32,792 nucleotides of DNA from Clostridiales bacterium (GTDB lineage: Bacteria > Bacillota_A > Clostridia > Saccharofermentanales > Saccharofermentanaceae): NCBI GenBank assembly GCA_017649745.1, contig JAGCGE010000281.1, positions 1 through 32,792 on the forward strand, written 5' to 3'. The position numbers and the translations under genes were made by a program. The notes under the pieces were generated by a model, which was not told where the DNA came from, did no database searches, and saw only the letters and a list, made by a program, of their open reading frames with translations. Shown here piece by piece: positions 15,848 to 23,424 of this stretch; the stretch's first letter is position 1; every line of letters starts with the position of its first letter.

Positions 15848-17461
15848 TTAGCCCCACAAAGCTGTAAGCATTGGGATGATCTGTTTTTTACGGCTCATGA
15901 CGCCCGGAAGGAACAGTTCGTTCTCGTGCGGCTCCGCGGAGAAAGCATATCTTATTGTATCGTCACTTCCGATGTAGAAGAGATATGAACCTTCGACGAG
16001 CACATCCGTCAGCATGAGAAGGATCATGTCGTAACCGTTCTTCTTTTTGAGCATTGCCATGGTATCAAGGAACTCAGTCTTTCTTTCGAGCATGGACTTG
16101 GAATCTACGCAGATTATCTGGCTTACGCCGAGTGTCTGACCTGCGATATGGAACTCCTTGAAATCAGTCTTGATAAGATGTTCTACAGAACTGTCTGTAT
16201 TCCTGGATGTATCGAAAAGTTCCTTACCGATCTCTTCGATGCTTACGCCTGCGATCCTTGATAAACGCTCAGCGAAGACCTTGTCGCGCTCTGTGCATGT
16301 TGGCGACTTGAACATAACTGTATCTGAAAGGATAGCTGATACCATAAGTCCTGCCATCATAGGTGAAGGGGTAACGCCACTTTCCTGATACATCTCAGCG
16401 ATTATCGTCGTTGTGCTTCCTACTGGTTCGTTACGAACATTGATAGGCTGCGTTGTCTGGATATCCGCAAGACGGTGATGGTCGATGATCTCGATAAGTT
16501 CCGCCTGATCGAGACCCGGAACTGACTGTGCAGATTCGTTGTGATCTACAAGAACGATGTTCTTTCTTCTCGGACGGAGGAGGTGGAATCTTGAAAGTGT
16601 TCCAACGACCTTGTTATTCTCGTCAAGTACCGGATAACTTCTGAAACGGCTCTTGAGGATCGTCTCACGAACATCGTCGAGGTAATCGGAAGTGTGGAAA
16701 CATACGATACCTTCCGTAGCACAGACTCTGCTAATAGGCATCGACTGGCTTAGGAGTCTGGATGTCTTCATCGCGTCAAACGGCGTATATATAACAGTTG
16801 TCTTACTGTCCTTAAAGCTCTCGAGATATTCCTTATCAGGGGTAGCAGAACAGAGGATAACCGCCTCGACATTACTCTCAAGGCACTTTCCGATGAGCTC
16901 TTTCTGATCGCCTATTAAAACGATCTTATCTTCCTGGGTGTAGAGATTCTCGTTGACTGAAGGAAGGGCGATCATGATCTCGCCTGAGATCTCGTCCTTG
17001 GACTCTTTGTCCATGATGATCTGACCTTCGATAACACCGAGAAGGTTAAACATCGGAAGATCCTTAACGTTAGGCTTTTCGATAGAGTCGAGAGTGTATG
17101 AAGCTATGTCTCCTGCAGATAATGTTCCGAATAAAGTTCCGTCAGGGTTAACGACAGGAATAGAAGTAGTATTGCTGTCTTTCATCGTCTTCCATGCGCG
17201 ATCCAATGTAGCGGAAGGCTCTAATACAGGCGGCTTATCATAATCGATATCGCTTACCTGTGTTCTCATGTCCTTGATCCTTAATGGCTGTGAGAAACCG
17301 AACTTGGCGAGCATTCTCTTTGTCTCGTCGCTTAAGTGATCCAATCTGCATGCTATATAATTCCTGTCTCCGGTGGCATTTCGAAGTGCAGCGTAAGACA
17401 TTGAAGAAACAACTGCATCCGTATCCGGATTCCTGTGGCCTACTACATAAACCTGACTCAT
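15848..17461 (-). CDS. ppaC: Regulated Mn-dependent inorganic pyrophosphatase (CBS/DRTGG type, DHH family)
   Basis: The 537-residue protein hydrolyses PPi to two phosphates. The DHH half has HRNPDTDA (9-16), DHNE (306-309) and DHH (327-329), and the DHHA2 half ends with the substrate-binding SRKKQIIP (523-530). Inserted between the first motif and DHNE is a regulatory block of CBS (about 62-128), a DRTGG-like domain (about 140-245) and a second CBS (about 245-298). This matches the family II CBS-PPases of Clostridia, which are controlled by adenine nucleotides and diadenosine polyphosphates. The start at 17461 (MSQVYVVGH) is preferred to 17467 because GGAG is then eight bases away. It lies downstream of two PPi-producing cyclase genes and has its own candidate promoter. 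Confidence 0.93.
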   Translation of the reverse strand: MSQVYVVGHRNPDTDAVVSSMSYAALRNATGDRNYIACRLDHLSDETKRMLAKFGFSQPLRIKDMRTQVSDIDYDKPPVLEPSATLDRAWKTMKDSNTTSIPVVNPDGTLFGTLSAGDIASYTLDSIEKPNVKDLPMFNLLGVIEGQIIMDKESKDEISGEIMIALPSVNENLYTQEDKIVLIGDQKELIGKCLESNVEAVILCSATPDKEYLESFKDSKTTVIYTPFDAMKTSRLLSQSMPISRVCATEGIVCFHTSDYLDDVRETILKSRFRSYPVLDENNKVVGTLSRFHLLRPRRKNIVLVDHNESAQSVPGLDQAELIEIIDHHRLADIQTTQPINVRNEPVGSTTTIIAEMYQESGVTPSPMMAGLMVSAILSDTVMFKSPTCTERDKVFAERLSRIAGVSIEEIGKELFDTSRNTDSSVEHLIKTDFKEFHIAGQTLGVSQIICVDSKSMLERKTEFLDTMAMLKKKNGYDMILLMLTDVLVEGSYLFYIGSDDTIRYAFSAEPHENELFLPGVMSRKKQIIPMLTALWG

Positions 17462-17491
17462 AAACATTACTCCGATATTTTTTATTCACAA

Positions 17492-17520
17492 AATGTAACA
17501 CAGACGGAAACTTATATCAA
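17492..17520 (-). promoter_or_regulatory. Internal promoter for the pyrophosphatase and MATE genes
   Basis: On the minus strand: TTGATA (17515-17520), a 17-base spacer and TACATT (17492-17497). The -35 box overlaps the TGA stop of the GGDEF gene. The predicted start is about 25 bases before the ppaC ATG. Confidence 0.5.
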
Positions 17521-19202
17521 TAAACAACTTTGTTTCTGCCTGTTTCTTTAGCCTGATAGAGGTTAGCATCCGCCTTTTCGATATTTTCCTCTATAGTAAG
17601 GCTCTTGTCGAAAGTATGACATCCGATGCTTATCGTCTTATTGATCTGCTTTTCTCCGATATCGATAGGCGTATTCATAACCTTGACCCTCAGCTCCTCA
17701 GCGATCTTTACGCACTCTTCAAGATCTGTATCAGGCAGGATGATAATGAATTCTTCACCGCCCCATCTGTAAGCGTTCCTTCCGTCGGTCGCGAAGCTTT
17801 CAAGGAGGCTTGCGGTCTTGGCGAGTACAGCATCTCCTGCGTTATGGCCGTAGGTGTCGTTGACTGCCTTGAACTTATCGATATCGCACATGAGTATGCT
17901 TAGCTTCTTATCGCAATCCTTCTCGAAAAAGCAATTGTAATTGCGATTGAAGTCGTTATAGAATCCCATTCTGTTCTTGAGCTTGGTGAGCTTATCGTGG
18001 AGCGCATCGTCAAGATAAGTATCGGATTCGAGCGCGAGTCCGCACATAACAGCTGCAAGGGACAGCTTTCTCTGATCTTCCTCTTTCTTAAAAGGTCCGT
18101 TCAGCTTGTTGATGAGCTGGAATGCACCGATATATTCACCGTTCATATCAGCGACAGGGAGGACGAGGATGGACTTTGTCACATAACCTGTCTTTTTATC
18201 TACATCCCTGTTAAAGTCAGGATGATTATACGGATCGTTCGTTACTATTACTTCCTCGTCATGAAGCGCTCTACCGACAAGACCTGTGTTGTCAGGAATT
18301 ACGATCGTATCAACGAACGAAGCTGATGTGGTCCACAACTTGTGGTTCCTCTTATCCCATCGCCAGAAGCTTGCTCTGTCTGCTCCTACAAGTGACTTTC
18401 CGAGCCTTGTCAGGTTCTCGAAAAACATCATGTGGCTTTGGCTCTTGTTGGTCTTAGTTCCTCTGTAGAGGTTATAACAGAGATCGAGGATCTCATCCAA
18501 GTGAACTTCCGAATCGTATAACGGAGCTAACTGAGCACCCGTGTCACCGAGTGCCTTATATATCTTCTCCTCATCATCAAGGTGCATGAGATAGACAAAC
18601 ACACCGCTCTTTATGAGCTTTTCAACTGTCTCTCTTATTTCTTCGCAGTAAAGATGAACGCTTGATTTGTAAGCTGAAGTTTCAGTGTAGAGGATGCTTC
18701 CCGGCTTAAGATAAGGGAGGAACGGCTCTAAAGTTCTCGTATCTCCGGTGTAGACAATGTCAACATCGTCAACCTTAAGAGAATATCCAAAACACTTGCC
18801 TTCGAGCTGTGGAGAATGCAAAGTAGGGATCGCTCTGTTGAAGAATGTTTTCGAGAGGGAAGAGGAGGCGATAAGTTCATACCATTCATCATCGCAGCCT
18901 TCCATAGTCTTCAGGTGATGGCGAAGTTCAGCCTCGACTTCTTCGGACGGGGCAACGACCGTTACAGGGATCTTGCCGATAAAGAATTCGTAGTCGATGA
19001 GCATCGCGATGCCACTTATGTGATCACCGTGTGTATGCGTTATAAGGATATAGATATGACGAACTGACGACAGGTCCATATCCTTTACCTTCAGATACGA
19101 AGTCATCGAAAGGTCGATGAGAATGAGATCTTCACCATCTATAAAGAAAGCACTGTTGTGCTCATCTGAGAATGCGGATCCTCTTCCAAGAAAACTAAGC
19201 AT
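17517..19202 (-). CDS. Metallo-beta-lactamase-fold / GAF / GGDEF fusion, putative diguanylate cyclase
   Basis: The 561-residue cytoplasmic protein has three parts. Residues 1-235 form a metallo-beta-lactamase-fold hydrolase with all metal ligands: HTHGDH (56-61), H129, D154 and H207, most like RNase Z or phosphodiesterase-type members. Residues 255-395 form a GAF domain ending with NKLNGPFKKEED (365-376), close to the NKFDE motif of cyclic-nucleotide-binding GAF domains. Residues 405-561 form a GGDEF domain with intact GGEEF (481-485) and the substrate-site FKAVNDTYGHNAGD. The RxxD inhibitory site is absent (TDGR at 472-475), so feedback inhibition by c-di-GMP through it is not expected. The start overlaps the end of the adenylate cyclase gene by 8 bases. 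The combination is unusual. Domain calls are firm; signalling logic is inferred. Confidence 0.9.
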   Translation of the reverse strand: MLSFLGRGSAFSDEHNSAFFIDGEDLILIDLSMTSYLKVKDMDLSSVRHIYILITHTHGDHISGIAMLIDYEFFIGKIPVTVVAPSEEVEAELRHHLKTMEGCDDEWYELIASSSLSKTFFNRAIPTLHSPQLEGKCFGYSLKVDDVDIVYTGDTRTLEPFLPYLKPGSILYTETSAYKSSVHLYCEEIRETVEKLIKSGVFVYLMHLDDEEKIYKALGDTGAQLAPLYDSEVHLDEILDLCYNLYRGTKTNKSQSHMMFFENLTRLGKSLVGADRASFWRWDKRNHKLWTTSASFVDTIVIPDNTGLVGRALHDEEVIVTNDPYNHPDFNRDVDKKTGYVTKSILVLPVADMNGEYIGAFQLINKLNGPFKKEEDQRKLSLAAVMCGLALESDTYLDDALHDKLTKLKNRMGFYNDFNRNYNCFFEKDCDKKLSILMCDIDKFKAVNDTYGHNAGDAVLAKTASLLESFATDGRNAYRWGGEEFIIILPDTDLEECVKIAEELRVKVMNTPIDIGEKQINKTISIGCHTFDKSLTIEENIEKADANLYQAKETGRNKVVY

Positions 19203-21009
19203 GGTCCTTCTCCTTTAAACTGTCTAATGTAAGCACTTCGAAATCATTCGATTTGCCTTTAAGCTTTACAGTATTGCCAAGCGAGGTGAATGTTGCGACA
19301 TCCTTAAGTTCCTCAGCAACACAGCGGCTTATGTATATCGTTCCGCCAGGAGCGTTCGATTCGAGTCTGCTTGCGGTATTTACAGTATCACCAATAGCAG
19401 TATAGTCCATGTGGCGCTCAGAACCCATGTTGCCGACGACTGCTGGACCATAGTGGATACCAACGCCGACATTAAGTTCAACGCCCATCTCTTTTTTCAG
19501 TTCGCGTGATACCTTCTTGGCACCATCGATGATCGCGACTGCAGTCTTGGCTGCATAATAAACAGGATCTTCCTGAGCGATAGGTGCGCCCCAGAATGCC
19601 ATAGCGGCATCTCCGATAAACTTGTCGAGCGTGCCTTCGTTTTGTTCTACACAGTAACTTACCATCGTCAGATATTTGTTCAGGATCTTTACGACTTTCT
19701 CAGGCTCCATCTTCTCTGACATTGTCGTGAATCCTCTTACGTCAACGAAAAGTACTGCGATATTACACGTCTTACCGCCAAGTGACAGGTTCTCCGTGCC
19801 TTCCTTAAGGATCTCGCCTACGATGTTTGGCGCAACGTATCTGGCGAAAGTCCTAACGACCGACTGCTTTTCCATGGCGGATCTGAAATAGTGTACTCCT
19901 GCCGCTATCAGGAAAGTCGGCACGACTGCAATGATAAGCCAGAACGGATGCGTAACGTATCCCGAATTGTATATGATGAGCAGGATCACGATACCGCATA
20001 TCGAGAATACAAGCGCAGCTATAGCAGCGATATTGATCTTGCTTCTTAGGAAACAGAAGGTCGCAGCAAAGCTAATGATAAATGTTATGAGCATAAGCGG
20101 GAGCGTTCCGACTTCCTGCTTATGTTCAGGATCTATGAAACTCTGGATAATGTTTGCCTGGATCTCGACTCCGTACATCATCTTCGATTTCTCGATCGGT
20201 GTGAAATACGAGTCCTGAAGTCCTACTGAATGAGGTCCGATGAGAACGATCTTACCTGCATAAAGACTAGAAGGGATCCTGCCGTTTATAAGATCACTTA
20301 TCGACAGTCCGTCATAATATCCTTCCGGCTTCGCGCTGTACGGGATATAGAATTGTCCTCTGCTGTTTGTCTTAGGAGTTTCCAGGGTCTCTCCATGCTG
20401 CTCCATATATATCGAAGCTGTCATATAAGGCATCGAGTAAACGCGCTCGCCCTCAGTTGTATCGATATAGAGGATGCCGTGTCTCATAATGCCGTCGTCA
20501 TCATACATGGCATTGATATGTCCCTGAGTCGAGTTAGCCTTAAGCTCATCATAAGGTTCGTCATACTCGATAACTGCGTAATCGTTTATGGTAACCTCAT
20601 TATCCTCATCGAAAATATGCTTCGTTCCGAATACTGCAGACGTAGCGGTAACCGTATTCAGTTTGCCGGCAGCATCTGCCAGTCTCTTGTCGATCTCAGG
20701 ATCGGTGCTTCCCTGGTAGAGAGTATCTATTGCAACGACGGAAGGCATGTTGTCAGGATCGGAGGCCAGAACTTCCAAAGCACTTGCCATGACACCTCTG
20801 TCCCACGAATCATAAGGTCCGATCTCTTCGATCGCCTTATCGTCTATTCCAATGATCAGGATGTCATCAGGTACTGCCTTTGATCTTTGAAAAAGATAAT
20901 CCTGGAACCATTTATCCGGGCGTTGCAAAATCCCTGCTCCAATCAGCACAATGATGAGCAGAGAGGAAAGCAGGGATATTACAAGATCTTTATATAGATT
21001 CTTCTTCAT
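19195..21009 (-). CDS. CHASE2-domain class III adenylate cyclase
   Basis: The 604-residue protein has an N-terminal helix (about 9-28), an extracytoplasmic CHASE2 sensor domain (about 30-300; DILIIGIDDKAIEEIG and AGKIVLIGPHSVGLQDSY are typical), three membrane helices (about 303-373) and a cytoplasmic class III cyclase domain (about 412-570). Metal aspartates D423 (FVDVRGFT) and D467 (FIGDAAMAFWG), purine-selecting K463 and D541 (AIGDTVN), and transition-state N544 and R548 (NTASR) are all present. The Lys/Asp pair predicts ATP as substrate, giving cAMP and PPi. The gene lies 19 bases after the FecR-like gene and overlaps the GGDEF fusion by 8 bases. CHASE2 cyclases are often found beside FecR-domain proteins, supporting a joint envelope-sensing role. 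Confidence 0.93.
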   Translation of the reverse strand: MKKNLYKDLVISLLSSLLIIVLIGAGILQRPDKWFQDYLFQRSKAVPDDILIIGIDDKAIEEIGPYDSWDRGVMASALEVLASDPDNMPSVVAIDTLYQGSTDPEIDKRLADAAGKLNTVTATSAVFGTKHIFDEDNEVTINDYAVIEYDEPYDELKANSTQGHINAMYDDDGIMRHGILYIDTTEGERVYSMPYMTASIYMEQHGETLETPKTNSRGQFYIPYSAKPEGYYDGLSISDLINGRIPSSLYAGKIVLIGPHSVGLQDSYFTPIEKSKMMYGVEIQANIIQSFIDPEHKQEVGTLPLMLITFIISFAATFCFLRSKINIAAIAALVFSICGIVILLIIYNSGYVTHPFWLIIAVVPTFLIAAGVHYFRSAMEKQSVVRTFARYVAPNIVGEILKEGTENLSLGGKTCNIAVLFVDVRGFTTMSEKMEPEKVVKILNKYLTMVSYCVEQNEGTLDKFIGDAAMAFWGAPIAQEDPVYYAAKTAVAIIDGAKKVSRELKKEMGVELNVGVGIHYGPAVVGNMGSERHMDYTAIGDTVNTASRLESNAPGGTIYISRCVAEELKDVATFTSLGNTVKLKGKSNDFEVLTLDSLKEKDHA

Positions 21010-21028
21010 TCAATACGTATCAATAAGT

Positions 21029-22537
21029 TTAGCCAATGTAGCCTGGCTCGTCGTTCTCAGGATTCTTTACGATTTCTTCTCCTGTTTCACCGGTGTTGCC
21101 GCCTTCGCCACCGCCGTTTTCACCGCCGTTGCCGCCGCCATTTTCACCACCGTTGCCGCCTTCGCCGTTACCGTTTTCTCCACCGTTATTACCTGATGGC
21201 TGAGAATCCTGTGTTGGCTCAGGTGAAGGTGTTGTTTCCTTTGTAGCCTCTGTCTCCTTAGAAGGTGCTGTTGTTACCTTAGGTGTTGGAGTTGTTGTTG
21301 TCTGTGAAGGCTTTGTTGTAGGTGTCGGCTTATCAGTCGGCTTAGTTGTTGGCTTAGGTGTTGGAGTTGTTGTTGTCTTAGCCTTTTCTGTCGGCTTAGG
21401 TGTAGAAGATGTTGCTGTAGTACCAGCAGTTGTTGCAGCAGTAGTAGCAGCTGTGGTAGCTGCTGTGGTAGCTGCAGTTGTTGCCTCTGTCTCCTGTGGC
21501 TGATCATTGTTCTCAGCTGGAGCAGGTGTATTGTTCTTAGGCTTCTTAGTAGGCTTTGGCTTACTATTCTGTTCCTTAGATTCAGCCTCAGTGCTGTCGC
21601 TCTCTTCTGTCTCCTCCGTTGCCTCAACGGTTGTTACCGTCTCATCAGTAACCTCGGAAGGAGTATTCTCAGCTACAGCCTTACCATTAGCGTAAGCGTC
21701 ATCAGGGTCCATATCTACGATCTCGTAACCTACTACGTCGATGTAGAATGATCCGTTAGCTACAGAACGGAGGTCATTTGTCTTCCAGCCGTTAGCATCG
21801 CAGACTCTAGTAAGGAGTGATGTCTCACGCTTGATCATAGCAAGTGCGAGGTCAGGGAGCTGACCAGGTCTGTCGATCTTCTCGATCTTGAACTCACAAG
21901 TTGGCTCACCGTTCTCGTCCTCGAGGATAAGTGATACGAATGCACCAGCGAAAACGTCGAGAGACTTCTTCTCGCCGGATTTAAGGTTCTTAGCATCTAC
22001 ACGAACGTGACCGTCTGTGATGAGAAGAGCAGGATGACCCTTGTGATCAAGAGTAACGTATCCTGAAGTACCTCTAATGCCGATGATCATGTTGGATGTG
22101 CTGATCTCGAATGTCTCTTTCTTATCAAGAGGCTTCTTAACGTTGAAGAAAAGGGAACCTTCTGTAAGTGTAAGTTCGATCTTCTTGCCCTTCTTAGTGA
22201 AGTCAGCTTTACTGTTCTCGTCCAAAGTAACGATCTTATAATCGTCAAGTGCGATTGTAGCAAGGCTCTGATCGCCTGTCTTTAATGCTTCACCACTATG
22301 GAAACGAGTATTCTTGACTACAGGTTTAGCAATGCCGTCCTTGTCATAGATCTCTACAGTTCCTACTGTACGAAGGAGTCTAATCGTTCTTGCTTTGTAA
22401 AGTGAGCTGATCAGGATAGCTGATGCGATACCGATTACCAGCACGAGAAGAATGACAGCAAGTATGATGATCCTCTTTTTCTTTTGTCCGGAATTATCTA
22501 CCGGAGTATTCAAATAAGTGATTCCCTCTACCTTCAC
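21029..22537 (-). CDS. FecR-domain membrane-anchored protein with low-complexity tail
   Basis: The 502-residue protein has a short cytoplasmic N-terminus, one membrane helix (about 20-46) and an outside region. Residues of about 55-210 resemble a FecR domain (EGSLFFNVKKPLDKKETFEI, then MIIGIRGTSGYVT and LLITDGHVRV). After a linker, the tail from about 300 is low-complexity: Glu/Ser/Thr-rich, then five TTAA tetrapeptides, then Thr/Pro/Lys-rich repeats, and finally a Gly/Asn/Glu-rich stretch. Such a tail suits a wall-spanning spacer. GGAGGG precedes the ATG. It is the first gene of the cyclase operon and may feed a signal to the CHASE2 domain next door, or may be an effector. No sortase motif is visible at the C-terminus. 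Confidence 0.85.
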   Translation of the reverse strand: MKVEGITYLNTPVDNSGQKKKRIIILAVILLVLVIGIASAILISSLYKARTIRLLRTVGTVEIYDKDGIAKPVVKNTRFHSGEALKTGDQSLATIALDDYKIVTLDENSKADFTKKGKKIELTLTEGSLFFNVKKPLDKKETFEISTSNMIIGIRGTSGYVTLDHKGHPALLITDGHVRVDAKNLKSGEKKSLDVFAGAFVSLILEDENGEPTCEFKIEKIDRPGQLPDLALAMIKRETSLLTRVCDANGWKTNDLRSVANGSFYIDVVGYEIVDMDPDDAYANGKAVAENTPSEVTDETVTTVEATEETEESDSTEAESKEQNSKPKPTKKPKNNTPAPAENNDQPQETEATTAATTAATTAATTAATTAGTTATSSTPKPTEKAKTTTTPTPKPTTKPTDKPTPTTKPSQTTTTPTPKVTTAPSKETEATKETTPSPEPTQDSQPSGNNGGENGNGEGGNGGENGGGNGGENGGGEGGNTGETGEEIVKNPENDEPGYIG

Positions 22538-22587
22538 GTTTATCCCTCCAAATACATATCTGACATATACTTATAAAACATATGATT

Positions 22588-22616
22588 ATTTTAAATGCCT
22601 AAAGAACGATATTCAA
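22588..22616 (-). promoter_or_regulatory. Promoter of the FecR-cyclase operon
   Basis: On the minus strand: TTGAAT (22611-22616), a 17-base spacer and TAAAAT (22588-22593), giving a leader of about 44 bases. An odd palindrome, GTCAATTTGAC (22617-22627), abuts the -35 box on its upstream side and could be an operator. Confidence 0.5.
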
Positions 22617-22631
22617 GTCAATTTGACATAC

Positions 22632-23318
22632 TTATTCAACAGGTTTAAATGGTTTAAAAGGTGATACTTCGGCATTTTGTGCAAAAGTACTTGGAGCTAC
22701 CTGCTCAGAACGTGCTGCATCAGGATTGCATCTTGGACAGAAATCCTCACCCGGAAGAAGTGAAAAACCGCATGTAGGGCAGAAGACTGTCTTCTCGGTC
22801 CCATGGCTCTTAGCGACCTCATCCTCGATCTTTGCTTGCTCTAGGGCTTCTCTGTTATAAACGGCCCTGTCGTACTCTCTTTTTGCATTTTCCCTCTCAT
22901 ATTCAGCAAGAGTCCTGTACCTGTCAGTTGCTCTGCGATAGGAGATCATGTGCGTTGCAAAGATACCTGCATACCATAGAACAAGGAAAAGAAAGATATA
23001 AAGCGGCGGAGATCCACTGAAAATGATGGCTCCGACCATTATTACAGCGCCGATCATAAGATTGAAATACCATCCTCGGGCCAGCAATCCTGTGATGCCG
23101 ATATATGAGACCACCAGGATGATGAGGAGAAACAAGATATGCATCTTTAGTCCGATAAAACCCTGAGTCGCAACTATTATCGCACTGTATAACAAGACAA
23201 ATAAGATCGGTGCGATTATCGCTGTGACCTTCCAAAAACCCTTGAATTGCAGTATTTTGGGGAATCTATCCAGCTCGGCCTGATAGAGTTCGTCCATTGA
23301 GTATCCTGAATCGTTCAT
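22632..23318 (-). CDS. Membrane protein with C-terminal zinc ribbon
   Basis: The 228-residue protein has four membrane helices (about 30-50, 58-78, 82-100, 105-125), then a charged helical stretch (130-172) and a zinc ribbon near the end (C180, C183, C194, C197: CPTCG then CPRC), with a Pro/Phe-rich tail (FKPFKPVE). The Cys-rich module is at the C-terminus, the reverse of the other zinc-ribbon proteins of this window. I recognise no family. It is expressed from a good minus-strand promoter and is probably monocistronic. It lies upstream of, but probably separate from, the cyclase operon. Confidence 0.78.
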   Translation of the reverse strand: MNDSGYSMDELYQAELDRFPKILQFKGFWKVTAIIAPILFVLLYSAIIVATQGFIGLKMHILFLLIILVVSYIGITGLLARGWYFNLMIGAVIMVGAIIFSGSPPLYIFLFLVLWYAGIFATHMISYRRATDRYRTLAEYERENAKREYDRAVYNREALEQAKIEDEVAKSHGTEKTVFCPTCGFSLLPGEDFCPRCNPDAARSEQVAPSTFAQNAEVSPFKPFKPVE

Positions 23319-23351
23319 AAAGTACCTTCCCTTTAAAATAAAATATAATTT

Positions 23352-23380
23352 AGTATATTTCCCTTACAACTCAAGGTCAA
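23352..23380 (-). promoter_or_regulatory. Promoter of the C-terminal zinc-ribbon membrane protein
   Basis: On the minus strand: TTGACC (23375-23380), a 17-base spacer and TATACT (23352-23357). The predicted start is about 27 bases before the ATG at 23318. Confidence 0.65.
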
Positions 23381-23388
23381 CATTTCTT

Positions 23389-23397
23389 TGATATAAT
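23389..23397 (+). promoter_or_regulatory. Extended -10 promoter of the DUF4299-like gene
   Basis: TGATATAAT lies about 28 bases upstream of the ATG at 23425, back to back with the minus-strand promoter. The -35 region is poor (ACTCAA at 23369-23374), which an extended -10 can offset. Confidence 0.5.
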
Positions 23398-23424
23398 AGT
23401 CGAAAATGCACGGAGGAATGAGGT

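Noticed and set aside
20230..20883. 217-codon plus-strand frame
   Set aside because: It is antisense to the CHASE2 cyclase, whose domains and residues are all recognisable; no ribosome-binding site and an implausible composition.
21425..21485. Short periodic DNA repeat, considered as a tandem-repeat element or CRISPR
   Set aside because: The period matches codons for the TTAA tetrapeptides in a coding frame; there are no spacers or conserved direct repeats.
21274..21627. 117-codon Gln/Leu/Arg-rich minus-strand frame
   Set aside because: It is the shifted reading of the Thr/Ala/Pro codon repeats in the FecR-like gene tail.
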